Below, one piece after another: positions 16,408-25,617 of a DNA stretch of 64,000 nucleotides (position 1 is the stretch's first letter; each line of letters starts with the position of its first letter). The notes beneath the pieces are model-generated. The model searched no databases. It saw only the letters and a program-made list of their open reading frames with translations, and had not been told where the DNA came from. Source of the DNA: JAAXQD01 sp963790095. GTDB taxonomy: Bacteria; Desulfobacterota; Desulfobacteria; Desulfobacterales; UBA11574. The DNA lies in assembly GCA_963790095.1 (NCBI GenBank), contig CAWBNO010000016.1, forward strand, positions 1 to 64,000, read 5' to 3'. The translations under genes were made by a program, and so were the position numbers.

Positions 16408-17580
16408 TTAAAGGCATGAATCATTATGGACTTTTGATATTGCCTTGAAAACCCGAAGCTCGATAAAAAGAATGAATATAAATATAACGTCTACAATTCC
16501 AAAGATAATAATCGCGTATAACCGCCAAAAAGCAGATAAAAATACTATCAAAACAACCCCGATTGCATATGGAGCACGCAAGGGCTTTAACAGTTTGTTT
16601 TTAATACTTAGATGTTGAATTGTAAGAAATGAAACCAGCCACACAGCGACTGCACCACAAAACAAGTGAATAGCTTCTGGGCTTTGTCCAGCTGAGCCAG
16701 AATTTTGAATAATATTAGATATGCTTGCTCCTATCGCTGTAAGGCTTATGACAATAGGGAGGTGAGCATATATAAAAGACTGACCTGATCCAAGATGGCA
16801 TTCATGTTTTACTTCATGAATAAAAGTAAAATAGATCCACCAAATATTAACGGCTAAAATGAAAGCCAAGATTCCAGAAAAAAGAGACAGAAGATTCCAA
16901 TCGCCTTTCGACAGCCCGGAAACCACCGCCAGTACAGATTCGCCCAATATAATTATCGTAAATAACCCAAAACGTTCAGGGAAATGTGAAGTGTCCAACG
17001 GAGCCTTATGCAAAAAGCGCTTTCTACCTATCCAGGGTGTAACAAAGTCTATGCTAAGTCCGATTGCCCACAGTATAAATTTGAAAGGAGGTGGGAAAGC
17101 CAAGGAAATAGACCAGCAAAACGCCCCTAGACCGAAGCCAGTTAGATATAATGTTGTCATTTGCCTTGCTTCAGGTACATGTATGCGAGCCCTTATATAG
17201 AAGATCAGAAGGCAAATGCGAGCCAAAACATAACCTGCAGCAAAACCTGAGGCACCCTCTTCTAATCCACTCGTAACATAGACGGCCATGATGGCTCCTG
17301 CGAACATGATTACAAGTGTGAGGAGCCGGTGCACGATGTCATCTGTATCAAATCGTGTAGCATAGACCGTGTGACCCACCCAAGCCCACCATATCGGGAT
17401 AAACAAAGCCACAAATTTCATCACATCAATAGAAGATATATGATGTGATAGACGGTGAGACAGTCCGGCTACAGCAACAACAAACACCAAATCATAAAAA
17501 AGCTCCAGCCAGGTGGCGCCTCGATGTTCCTTAGCGCCTGGTAATCTCAGACTTGGTGGTTTAGACTTTTGAATCAACAT
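16408..17580 (-). CDS. ltrA: LtrA family multi-pass membrane protein
   Basis: About 390 aa from the ATG at 17580; a TTG at 17613 would add eleven residues, and neither has a good ribosome site. The family signature HRGATWLELFYDLVFVVAVA is near the N-terminus, followed by about ten hydrophobic helices and the second conserved block FGLFTIIILGESVLAVVSGL. LtrA was named for low-temperature growth in Listeria, but its biochemical role is unknown. It lies downstream of wrbA on the same strand with about 50 bases between them. Confidence 0.9.
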   Translation of the reverse strand: MLIQKSKPPSLRLPGAKEHRGATWLELFYDLVFVVAVAGLSHRLSHHISSIDVMKFVALFIPIWWAWVGHTVYATRFDTDDIVHRLLTLVIMFAGAIMAVYVTSGLEEGASGFAAGYVLARICLLIFYIRARIHVPEARQMTTLYLTGFGLGAFCWSISLAFPPPFKFILWAIGLSIDFVTPWIGRKRFLHKAPLDTSHFPERFGLFTIIILGESVLAVVSGLSKGDWNLLSLFSGILAFILAVNIWWIYFTFIHEVKHECHLGSGQSFIYAHLPIVISLTAIGASISNIIQNSGSAGQSPEAIHLFCGAVAVWLVSFLTIQHLSIKNKLLKPLRAPYAIGVVLIVFLSAFWRLYAIIIFGIVDVIFIFILFIELRVFKAISKVHNDSCL

Positions 17581-17629
17581 TGGTTTTTGTTTCAAACTTC
17601 GCTTTATAAACAAATCCAGGTTATCGAGG

Positions 17630-18241
17630 CTATTCTTTCAGTTTCGAAGCAATGGTGGCAACATGCTTTCCTTGAAAACGTGCAGCATCCAGTTCATTTT
17701 CGCTTGGCATCCTTTCACCAGAACCGCCTGCAATTGTTGAGGCGCCATAGGGAGACCCCCCTGTTATTTCATCAATTCGCATCTGCCCCTGAAATGTATA
17801 GGGCAGCCCCACAATCACAAAACCATGATGTAAAAGCGTTATGTGAAATGACAATAAGGTTGATTCCTGTCCCCCATGTTGCGTTGCGCTACTTGTGAAA
17901 ACGCTTCCGACTTTACCTACCAGCGCACCTTGAGCCCACAGTTGACCGGTGGCATCCAAGAATTGACGCATTTGCCCACACATATTGCCGAACCTTGTTG
18001 GTGTTCCGAAAATAACTGCATCCGCAGAAGCCAGTTCTTCGACTGAACAAATCGGCACATTTGACATGGATTGTTGTGCTTCAACTGCTCCCATTTTTTC
18101 GAGTACTTCTTCCGGAAGCGTTTCGGGCACACGACGCAGAATTGCCTCGGCACCGTCTATTTCCCGCACACCTTCTGCAACAGCTTCTGCCATTTTGTGA
18201 ACATGTCCATATGTTGAGTAATACACAATTAATACTTTCAT
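17630..18241 (-). CDS. wrbA: NAD(P)H:quinone oxidoreductase, WrbA type
   Basis: 203 aa flavodoxin-fold enzyme of the usual WrbA length. The FMN phosphate loop is YYSTYGHVHKMAE near the N-terminus. The central block AVIFGTPTRFGNMCGQMRQF and the STQ-like SSATQHGGQESTLLS are WrbA signatures. The C-terminus shows the GGSPYGASTIAGG motif. It carries out two-electron quinone reduction that avoids semiquinone and reactive oxygen. It is the third gene of a probable MarR-controlled electrophile/oxidative stress group. Confidence 0.95.
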   Translation of the reverse strand: MKVLIVYYSTYGHVHKMAEAVAEGVREIDGAEAILRRVPETLPEEVLEKMGAVEAQQSMSNVPICSVEELASADAVIFGTPTRFGNMCGQMRQFLDATGQLWAQGALVGKVGSVFTSSATQHGGQESTLLSFHITLLHHGFVIVGLPYTFQGQMRIDEITGGSPYGASTIAGGSGERMPSENELDAARFQGKHVATIASKLKE

Positions 18242-18275
18242 GATAGAGTTCTATTTTTCCCTGATTGAATTTATA

Positions 18276-19139
18276 TTATGAAATTTTAGATTGCCTATTT
18301 TTGACAAAATTTCCTTCCTGGTATTCGCGAAAAGCCGTCTCCAATTCACCTTGGGTATTCATGACGATAGGACCCCGCCAGGCGATGGTTTCCTTCAACG
18401 GTTCGCCCGTTAGGAGTAAAAACCTGACGTGTTTGCCAGTGGCTTTAATGGCAAATTCCTCTCCGGTGTCGAAAAGGATCAATGTCTGGTTTCCAACCTC
18501 AGTGTCGTTTACCAAACCTTTTCCGTCGATGATGTAGATGAACGCGGTATAATCCGGTTTGGTAGCATGTTCGTACTCCACTCCTTCAGGTACGTTACAG
18601 TCAAGGTATTCTGGATTGGTAACGATATCCCTAACCGGTCCGGTGATACCGCCCACTGTTCCCGCGATTATTTTAATTCGTACGCCATTATCCATAACTA
18701 CTTCCGGTATCTGGCTTGCGGTAATTCCACGGTATCGCGGGCCCATCATTTTTTGGGAAGCGGGCAGGTTGGTCCACAGCTGGAAACCATGCATGGAGCC
18801 CTCAGAGTCACCCTTGGGCATTTCCTGATGGATGATCCCGCTGCCAGCTGTCATCCACTGTACATCCCCTGAAGATATGATTCCCTTGTTGCCCATACTA
18901 TCTCCGTGCTCGACATCTCCTTTCAACACGTACGTGATCGTTTCTATCCCCCGGTGAGGATGCCATGGAAACCCTTTGCGGAAATGCTCCGGGTTATCAG
19001 AACGAAAATCATCGAGCATCAAAAATGGATCAAAATTCGGGACTTCACTAAAACCAAAAACTCGTTTCAGGTGAACACCGGCACCCTCTATGACCGGTTT
19101 GCTTTTCAATAGCATCCGGATTTCTCTTTTCTTGTTCAT
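18276..19139 (-). CDS. Pirin family cupin protein
   Basis: 287 aa bicupin. The N-terminal cupin carries the metal-binding HPHRGIETITY motif with a later His (GIIHQEMPKGDSEG) and Glu, as in pirins and YhhW. Family members can act as quercetin dioxygenases or redox-sensing regulators. GGAG sits seven bases before the ATG at 19139. It lies between the YcaC-like hydrolase and wrbA in one orientation, supporting a shared role in quinone or electrophile defence. Confidence 0.92.
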   Translation of the reverse strand: MNKKREIRMLLKSKPVIEGAGVHLKRVFGFSEVPNFDPFLMLDDFRSDNPEHFRKGFPWHPHRGIETITYVLKGDVEHGDSMGNKGIISSGDVQWMTAGSGIIHQEMPKGDSEGSMHGFQLWTNLPASQKMMGPRYRGITASQIPEVVMDNGVRIKIIAGTVGGITGPVRDIVTNPEYLDCNVPEGVEYEHATKPDYTAFIYIIDGKGLVNDTEVGNQTLILFDTGEEFAIKATGKHVRFLLLTGEPLKETIAWRGPIVMNTQGELETAFREYQEGNFVKNRQSKIS

Positions 19140-19306
19140 TATTTGTCTCCTTACAAGTCGTATATCAAATTTGGGGAATAATCTATGCCTCAGAATTTCT
19201 CTTTATTTTGTAGACCCTGAATTTAACCGCACTTGTGATTGCAACATATTTGGGTGAACACATGACTTTGGCAGGGAGTATTACCCGCCGTTTAATCGTA
19301 TCGATT

Positions 19307-19987
19307 TTATTTTTTGACGACATGAGGGTTCTTGGCAGCTTGTGGCGCCTTGTGTACCATGGAGTAGGCATACTCAATGCCGCTTCCATAAGTCCCTGCA
19401 TGTTCACGTAAAATGTCCATTAAAGCGTCGTAGTGATCTCGATTCGCCCAATCTCTCTGGAATTCCAAAACCGTGGCAATCGTAGTCATAGGGATCGCTC
19501 CGGCTTGTATGCAACGACGAATCGCAGCGTCTTGAGCGAGCTGCGAGGTGGCTCCACAAGCGTCCTCTACAACATAGATATTGTACCCCTCGTTGAGCAT
19601 GTTTAGTGTAGGCCATGTGACGCAAACCTCTGTCCACAGTCCTGAGATGATGATGTTCTTTCTACCGGTTGCTTCAACAGCCTGGCGGAAGGCGGCATCG
19701 TCCCATGAGTTCATGCTGCTTCGCTCAATCGGCTGTTGACCTGGAAATATATCCATCAATTGCGGCCAGATGTATCCGCTAAATGATTCGGTCTCTACGG
19801 CTGTTAGGATTGCTGGAATGCCGAATTCTTTTGCAGCTTTGGCCAGCATAACCACATTGTTGATGAGTTGCTGTCGTTCGATATTTGCAACTCCAAATGT
19901 CATCTGGGGTTGATGGTCAATGAAGACCACTGCTGAGTTGTCAGCGGTAATCAAACCGCCCTCTGTATTTTTGAGTATATTTGCCAT
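19307..19987 (-). CDS. YcaC-like isochorismatase-family hydrolase
   Basis: 226 aa from the ATG at 19987, which has GGAGGG upstream; an in-frame ATG at 20002 has none. Cysteine-hydrolase fold: catalytic Asp in AVVFIDHQPQMTF, a central segment ERSSMNSWDD, and the nucleophile Cys in ISGLWTEVCVTWPTL. The whole length matches YcaC, an octameric enzyme of uncertain substrate. About 80 bases separate it from the MarR regulator upstream. Confidence 0.9.
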   Translation of the reverse strand: MANILKNTEGGLITADNSAVVFIDHQPQMTFGVANIERQQLINNVVMLAKAAKEFGIPAILTAVETESFSGYIWPQLMDIFPGQQPIERSSMNSWDDAAFRQAVEATGRKNIIISGLWTEVCVTWPTLNMLNEGYNIYVVEDACGATSQLAQDAAIRRCIQAGAIPMTTIATVLEFQRDWANRDHYDALMDILREHAGTYGSGIEYAYSMVHKAPQAAKNPHVVKK

Positions 19988-20085
19988 TATTATGCCCTCC
20001 AAATTTGGTTCATTATTTCGAGTTAATTATTTTTGTCCTATTTAGTGGCTTTACTTAAAGATATTTGATCAATAAAAGATACCAC

Positions 20086-20520
20086 TCACTTGATGACAAG
20101 CTTATCAACATGAAATCCAATTTTCTTAAGAAGCCTGACCAGTTCCTTTCTTTCTTCATTTGTTAGGGTTTCAGCAATCTTTTCAAGATTCAGTTGGTGA
20201 TTACGATAAGCCATTCTTATGATTTTGCGGCCGGATTTTGTCAAATGCACGTAAAAATAACGGCCATCGGAATGATCCTGGACCCTCTTCACAAGACCGC
20301 TTTTTTCAAGCCGGTTTATTGCAGCCGTCATTGACCCGCTGGTTAAAAGTACCTTCTCACCTATTTGGTTTATGGGTAATGGGCCTTTATGCAGCAAGGC
20401 CTCCATGATGGCGAAATCTGATAATCCTAAGCCGGTTTTGGCAATGCTTGCCTTATCGACTTTTTCAACAGCTTTAGCGGCCTTCCATAATACCAACCGT
20501 ATGTGAGGTCCAGTTTCCAT
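20086..20520 (-). CDS. MarR family transcriptional regulator
   Basis: 144 aa winged-helix repressor. Recognition region: INQIGEKVLLTSGSMTAAIN, followed by RLEKSGLVKRVQDHSDGRYF, where the wing ends in the D-x-R motif typical of MarR. It is the first gene of a same-strand series (MarR, YcaC-like, pirin, WrbA, LtrA). A clean palindrome sits just before its start, so it is probably autoregulated and controls at least part of the series. The inducer is unknown; quinones or other electrophiles are plausible from the enzymes it would control. Confidence 0.92.
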   Translation of the reverse strand: METGPHIRLVLWKAAKAVEKVDKASIAKTGLGLSDFAIMEALLHKGPLPINQIGEKVLLTSGSMTAAINRLEKSGLVKRVQDHSDGRYFYVHLTKSGRKIIRMAYRNHQLNLEKIAETLTNEERKELVRLLKKIGFHVDKLVIK

Positions 20521-20541
20521 GTGAATAAACTAAGGCAATAA

Positions 20542-20557
20542 ATCTTGATGTCAAGAT
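20542..20557. promoter_or_regulatory. MarR-type operator palindrome
   Basis: ATCTTGA-TG-TCAAGAT is a 16-bp palindrome with perfect 7-bp arms, 22 bases before the marR start codon. Its size and TTGA/TCAA half sites fit MarR-family operators. A weaker related sequence (TTTGATCAA, near 20063-20072) lies before the YcaC-like gene. Confidence 0.7.
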
Positions 20558-21368
20558 ATAGGCATCTTTTTTGAGGGGTAATAGGGGTAAAAAGAATTTA
20601 GGTTTTTTCCAGTAGGTAATTGGCCATTAAATAAAACGAGGGATTTGTATACTGCCTGCCATTTTCTACACCGATGATAAAGAAATAATGCAGTTTGCAA
20701 CCAATAGTCCTCAGCCGGAAAAGGTATGGATTGTACAATGTGCTATGGTCGTTTTTTTATATTAAAAATATGAATAGATTGAGAATAACCGATAACAATC
20801 GAGTGCGCAAAAAACGTTGATACCTTGCAACTATCTTTGTTCACTTGTAATTGTGATACGGTAATATGATATCACAAGAAATTATACCCTGTCGTTTTCT
20901 TGGAATATCTTGCCAAAACCAAAAGTCAAACCATCTCAATTCCAAGTACATATATCGTATTTCTTACAAAATTGCAAAAAAGGAAAACCCAGTGAAATGG
21001 ATTTGCCCTTTTGAAAAAACGATATCACAAATATTTTATGCCTCTGATATTTGCATTTTCATAGCAGTACACACAGGTTTGAGGGATCTTTGATTTACTT
21101 CAATTTTCGTTAAAAACCTCAATAGTTAATATAATGACTCATCAGGGCCACTTGAATCAATCATATGTTATAATTTATCACTAGAACTTGCTGCACTATA
21201 TGTTATTTCGCAGTCCTTATAAATTGTAAATTCACATTGTAATGGGCGACCTGGAATCACGGAAACATGGGCCACCCAAATACTCACGCACTCACTTACG
21301 CGTTCTCTACACTCAACAACTTGCGAACAACTTCCGTGCAAGACATACAGAACTCGTGAGTTCAGACT
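20558..21368. other. Non-coding stretch with one inverted repeat
   Basis: About 0.8 kb of AT-rich sequence without a supported gene. TTGTGATA (20851-20858) and TATCACAA (20870-20877) form a perfect 8-bp inverted repeat with an 11-base spacer, which could be an operator or a remnant. The 75-codon frame at 20866-21093 has no family features. Confidence 0.4.
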
Positions 21369-21944
21369 CTACCGGGACCTGCGCATTGGTGCTTGACGTC
21401 GGGTTGTCGAAGCTTTTGCTGTTGCTATCTGTGGCATCGTCAGCACCGGGTTGGCCCGAATAATGCCCGGTGTCATAAGGTTGCTTGTAGCAGCCAGACG
21501 TTCGCGTGGAGACATGCTGCTGCTCGTCACATGAGCCAGTCCCAGGATGTGACCCAGTTCATGTGCCAGAACCAGAGGCTTGTAGTTCTGAGCGATGCCC
21601 CGGTGAGGCTGCAATGTGAACCGTCCTCCAACGGTAGCCAAACCTGCTGTGGCGCTCCCGGCAACCTGATTGACGAGCCCCACTGTGATACGGTCTTGGG
21701 GCGCAACGTGTGATTGCAGAAAGAAAAACCCGGCATTGTCGATCACAGCCGAGCTGCTCGTCCCCGGCATCTGGACGGACTGAGAGGACGTCTGTTTAAC
21801 AACAAACCGGATACCGGCCTGTTGCCACACCCGATTGGTCTGTGTGATCACGCCGGACAAATTGCCTTGGGTCCAGCCGGGTGCCACGGAACCTCTGGTT
21901 GTCTCAATTGTTATGAATACCACATTCAGGTTGACCGTAGCCAT
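21369..21944 (-). CDS. Metzincin-like zinc metalloprotease
   Basis: 191 aa. The extended zinc motif HELGHILGLAHV (His128, Glu129, His132, His138) and a later Met-turn (SNLMTPG) define a metzincin-type peptidase. Length and layout suggest an isolated catalytic domain. There is no signal peptide or propeptide; the N-terminus begins directly with a beta strand (ATVNLNVVFITIETTRG). A GGAGG site precedes the ATG. The coding GC is clearly higher than in the AT-rich flanks, indicating recent acquisition. Confidence 0.85.
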   Translation of the reverse strand: MATVNLNVVFITIETTRGSVAPGWTQGNLSGVITQTNRVWQQAGIRFVVKQTSSQSVQMPGTSSSAVIDNAGFFFLQSHVAPQDRITVGLVNQVAGSATAGLATVGGRFTLQPHRGIAQNYKPLVLAHELGHILGLAHVTSSSMSPRERLAATSNLMTPGIIRANPVLTMPQIATAKASTTRRQAPMRRSR

Positions 21945-22658
21945 ATCAATCCCTCCTTATCCTCTCGTTATTCTTGGAATGTATCTATCTTTACAGATGT
22001 TCAGCGACGATTGAAATGATAAGAACTCGCTTTTTGAGAGTGTGTATGGAACTCATACAAACCTCAACATATGGAAGCCCATTGTTTGCGATGACAATCA
22101 AAAAGTATTGATTAGCCCCATTTGGGGCAAGGTGGGCAGTATTTGAGGTGCATCTCCATGGAACACTTTCCTGAAAAAGACTTAAGAGAAAGGAAGGTTT
22201 TCAAAAAAAGATATCATTTATTTTTTGTATTAAAGAAGGCGTAATTTTGTCAAGAAGTTTGTTATTTTTTAAATGAATATGGTACTTTGTAATATTATTT
22301 GATAGAATTAAATAGTGAAAAATAGGGATGTTCTCGATTCCAAATATCTTGCCAGTATTCAAAATCCGATCTTATTACAGATATCATATATTTCTGTTGT
22401 CAGATCAAGTAAATCTTATTTTTGATAATTGTTAAATCATCTCCGTCCACCGACACTTGTTATAAAATTGCTCTAAGATCCGCCCGACGCAAGGGAGTGG
22501 GGTGGGGTCTTGGGGGGGAAATATATTATGTATTCATTTCCAAACAAATAATCATAGTGCTATGTGTCCAAAATAGAAACAAACATTCCATGACTATTTA
22601 CTCCGATTTACATCTATTTTGTTGGGAATAGTGTTGGGAGTTATGATTCAAAAATAAA
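21945..22658. other. Non-coding stretch before the tRNA cluster
   Basis: About 0.7 kb lacking supported genes. It contains repeat copy R2 (22347-22436) and a G-rich run around 22495-22518. The 69-codon frame at 22422-22631 is low complexity and not called. Confidence 0.4.
22347..22436 (+). repeat. Direct repeat copy R2 (partner at 7932-8031)
   Basis: Same orientation as R1. The last 60 bases match R1 at 53 positions with no gap. It lies 260 bases from the 3' end of tRNA-Asp, so R1 and R2 bracket the accessory region of about 14.4 kb. Confidence 0.7.
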
Positions 22659-22688
22659 AAGGGCTTAACTTTGTACAGTTAAACCCTT
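22651..22688 (-). terminator. Rho-independent terminator after tRNA-Asp
   Basis: On the minus strand AAGGG-T-TTAACT... folds with its complement (22659-22670 against 22677-22688, one mismatch, 6-base loop) and is followed by TTTTTATTTT. It lies nine bases past the tRNA-Asp CCA end and would end the tRNA transcript. Confidence 0.75.
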
Positions 22689-22696
22689 GAAATTAA

Positions 22697-22775
22697 TGGC
22701 GGGAGTGACGGGACTTGAACTCGCGGCCTCCGGCTTGACAGGCCGGCGCTCTAACCAAAGCTGAGCTACACCCCC
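22697..22775 (-). tRNA. tRNA-Asp (anticodon GTC)
   Basis: Complete cloverleaf with encoded CCA. Acceptor GGGGGTG pairs with CACTCCC (one G-U pair), the D-arm is TAGCTCAG...GAGC with a slightly long D-loop, the anticodon stem-loop CCGGCCTGTCAAGCCGG has GTC at 22737-22739, and the T-arm contains GTTCAAGTC. Discriminator G73 is as expected for Asp. Confidence 0.95.
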
Positions 22776-22829
22776 GAATGAATTGACAAATTAATTTTAT
22801 TGACTCGATTCTCAATAGTCAAGGAAAAG

Positions 22830-22912
22830 GTTAGGCGGAAAACGATTTAAATTTGTGGTCTTCCCGTCGTGTCGAACGGGACGCTCTAACCATTCTGAAT
22901 TTCACCTCCAAT
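22830..22912 (-). pseudogene. Decayed tRNA between tRNA-Asp and tRNA-Val
   Basis: On the minus strand it reads GGAGGTGAAATTCAGAATGG, then TTAGAGC, a GC-rich anticodon-like arm (TCCCGT...ACGGGA), a T-loop-like segment and ...TTCCGCC. The order of tRNA parts is preserved, but the arms no longer pair properly, the anticodon loop has extra bases and the T-arm is AT-rich. It is flanked by similar spacers (TTCTCAATAGTCAA and TTTTCAATAGTCAA), as expected from an old tandem tRNA array. Confidence 0.6.
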
Positions 22913-22973
22913 GGCCTTGATGATTTAAGATTGACTATTGAAAATGGATTCGATTTTCAATAGTCAATCAAAA

Positions 22974-23049
22974 TGGTAGGCGGAACAGGGCTTGAACCTG
23001 TGACCCTCGGCTTGTAAGGCCGATGCTCTCCCAACTGAGCTACCCGCCC
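22974..23049 (-). tRNA. tRNA-Val (anticodon TAC)
   Basis: 76 nt with encoded CCA. Acceptor GGGCGGG pairs with TCCGCCT (two G-U pairs), D-arm GTAGCTCAGTTGGGAGAGC, anticodon arm ATCGGCCTTACAAGCCGA with TAC, T-arm ACAGGTTCAAGCCCTGT, and discriminator A. Confidence 0.96.
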
Positions 23050-23154
23050 GTATCTTTTACACGGCTAATGGGGTTACTTGAAAAAAGGTACTGCTAACAA
23101 TTTAATAACATTAAGTCAAGATTAAATTGACACCCGTATCAAAAGACTTAACGA

Positions 23155-25596
23155 TTAAATCAGGGCGGACCGCTGATCCGGATCCATATCTTTGGTCATC
23201 ATATCGAATGGGATATCATGTCCCTTAAACAGCGCGTCCCCCTCTTCCAGAATCAAAGCATGGGGCAGAACTTCGTCCATATGCTCCACCGAAACAATTT
23301 CAATCGCTTTTAAAACTGTCGCGGGGATATCCTTTAAATCTTTTTCATTTTCTTTGGGTATGATGACCTTTTTAACCCCACCCCTGTGGGCGGCCAGAAT
23401 TTTCTCTTTTAGCCCGCCGATGGTCAGAACACGACCTCGGAGTGTAATTTCACCGGTCATGGCAATGTCATGGCGAACAGGCCGTTTGGTTAACGCCGAC
23501 ACGAGTGACGTGCACATTGAAATCCCTGCAGAAGGACCGTCCTTTGGAATAGCGCCTTCGGGTATATGGATGTGAATATCGTTCTGTTTGTAAAACTTCA
23601 GGTCGATGGCAAGAAACTCGGCCCGTGAACGAACATAGCTCACAGCTGCCTGGGCGGATTCTTTCATTACATCCCCAAGTTTACCGGTCATGGTCAGATT
23701 ACCCTTGCCGGTCATGATCAGCGTTTCGATGCTAAGCAATTCTCCACCCACCTGGGTCCAGGCAAGTCCGGTGACCGTGCCGATCTGGTCCTCTTGCTCT
23801 ATCTGAAACTCCTTGAATCGAGGGGGACCCAGATATTTCTGAATCGATAGGGCCGTTACCTTGAAGGTTTTCGCTTTTTTATTTTTTAGAACTTCACGTG
23901 CAATTTTACGGCAAATCGAAGAGATCTCCCGTTCGAGATTCCTAACCCCTGATTCCCGGGTATACCGGCGAACGATCATTAGGACCGCATTTTTTGAAAA
24001 TTGCACATTTTTCCCTTCAAGCCCGTTCATTTTAATCTGCTTGGATATGAGAAAGTCTTTGGCAATATGATATTTTTCATATTCAGCATAGCCGGGAAGG
24101 CGGATAATTTCCATCCGGTCCTGTAATGGAAGCGGAATTTCCGGCAGTGTGTTGGCGGTGGTGATAAACAGGATGTCCGAAAGATCGTAATCCACATCCA
24201 GATAATGGTCGTTGAAGCTGTAGTTTTGTTCGGGATCGAGCACTTCTAAAAGGGCGGCCGAAGGATCTCCCCGGAAATCCATACTCATTTTATCGACTTC
24301 ATCCAGACAAAATACCGGGTTGTTGACGCCGACTTTTTTCAGGGATTGGATGATTTTACCCGGCATTGCACCGATGTAGGTGCGACGGTGCCCACGAATT
24401 TCAGCTTCATCCCTGACACCTCCCAATGAAAGACGGACAAATTTTCTACCCGTGGCTCTGGCAACCGATTTGGCCAAAGACGTTTTTCCCACACCGGGCG
24501 GACCGACGAAGCAGAGTATTGGACCCCGAATCTTTTTTACCAGGCATTGAACGGCCAGATATTCGAGAATGCGCTCCTTTGGTTTTTTCAACCCATAATG
24601 ATCTTCTTCGAGAATTTTATCGGCTTCTACAAGATCCTGGCGGACTTTCTTCCGTTCGAACCATGGAAGACTGATCAACCAGTCGATATAGCCCCGCACC
24701 ACCGTCGCTTCGGCAGACATGGGCGTCATCATCTTCAGTTTTTTAAACTCCTGCCGGACCTTTCCAGCGGCTTCCTTGGACATCCTTTTTCGCTTGATTC
24801 GCTTTTCAAGCTCCATGAGCTCGTCGGAATGATCATCCTCTGAACCGATCTCTTTCTTGATGGCCCGCATCTGTTCGTTCAGATAATAATTTTTTTGCGT
24901 CTTTTCCATCTGTTCTTTGACGCGGCTTTTTATCCGCTCGTCCATCTTGAAGATATCGATCTCCATGTTTATCAAGCTCAGAAGTTGAGAGAGCCGTTTT
25001 TCCAAGGAGATTGTTTCCAGCAATTCCTGTTTATCTTGGATTTTAAACGAGAAATGTGCAGCCACTGTGTCAACCAGCTTTGAAGGATCTAAGATACTGC
25101 CGACACTTTTTAGCAGATCTTTGGAGATGTTCTTGTTTATTTTGGCATACTCATCGAAACTTTTATTGATGGACCTGACCAAGGCTTCACTTTCGGCAGG
25201 GGATACCTCAGTTTCGGGAACCGGCTCTAACTCTACCTGAAAATAGTCCTTGTGTTTTACGAATCGAGCGATGGAAGCTCGGGTTTTACCCTCGATCAGA
25301 GCCTTTACCGTGCCATCCGGAAGCTTTAGGAGCTGAAGTACGTTTGCAATGGTTCCCACACGATTGATGTCTTTTTCATTGGGATTGTCGATGTCTGCTT
25401 TTCTCTGAGTGGCAAGAAAAATCCGCTTGTCGTTGCTCATGGCTTCTGAAAGGGCATTCACGGATTTTGAACGACCGACAAAGAGCGGTGCTACCATGTG
25501 GGGGAAAACAACGATATCCCTCAGGGCGAGAAGCGGAAGCATCAGCTTTGGCGCCTCTGGGTCATCCTCTTTGAAGAATTTTGGCAAGTTAATCAT
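23155..25596 (-). CDS. lon: ATP-dependent protease Lon
   Basis: 813 aa, normal for LonA. There is an N-terminal substrate-binding LON domain (LPLLALRDIVVFPHMVAPLF), a central coiled coil, an AAA+ module with Walker A GPPGVGKTS and Walker B PVFCLDEVDK, and a C-terminal protease domain with the catalytic Ser in KDGPSAGISM and Lys in LKEKILAAHRGG. It degrades damaged and regulatory proteins in the cytoplasm. It is the last gene of the minus-strand set tig-clpP-clpX-lon, the classical order. Confidence 0.98.
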   Translation of the reverse strand: MINLPKFFKEDDPEAPKLMLPLLALRDIVVFPHMVAPLFVGRSKSVNALSEAMSNDKRIFLATQRKADIDNPNEKDINRVGTIANVLQLLKLPDGTVKALIEGKTRASIARFVKHKDYFQVELEPVPETEVSPAESEALVRSINKSFDEYAKINKNISKDLLKSVGSILDPSKLVDTVAAHFSFKIQDKQELLETISLEKRLSQLLSLINMEIDIFKMDERIKSRVKEQMEKTQKNYYLNEQMRAIKKEIGSEDDHSDELMELEKRIKRKRMSKEAAGKVRQEFKKLKMMTPMSAEATVVRGYIDWLISLPWFERKKVRQDLVEADKILEEDHYGLKKPKERILEYLAVQCLVKKIRGPILCFVGPPGVGKTSLAKSVARATGRKFVRLSLGGVRDEAEIRGHRRTYIGAMPGKIIQSLKKVGVNNPVFCLDEVDKMSMDFRGDPSAALLEVLDPEQNYSFNDHYLDVDYDLSDILFITTANTLPEIPLPLQDRMEIIRLPGYAEYEKYHIAKDFLISKQIKMNGLEGKNVQFSKNAVLMIVRRYTRESGVRNLEREISSICRKIAREVLKNKKAKTFKVTALSIQKYLGPPRFKEFQIEQEDQIGTVTGLAWTQVGGELLSIETLIMTGKGNLTMTGKLGDVMKESAQAAVSYVRSRAEFLAIDLKFYKQNDIHIHIPEGAIPKDGPSAGISMCTSLVSALTKRPVRHDIAMTGEITLRGRVLTIGGLKEKILAAHRGGVKKVIIPKENEKDLKDIPATVLKAIEIVSVEHMDEVLPHALILEEGDALFKGHDIPFDMMTKDMDPDQRSALI

Positions 25597-25617
25597 AATA
25601 ATCTATTAGACTCCTAA

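Noticed and set aside
20866..21093. 75-codon open frame in the AT-rich gap
   Set aside because: No ribosome site, low-complexity composition and no domain pattern.
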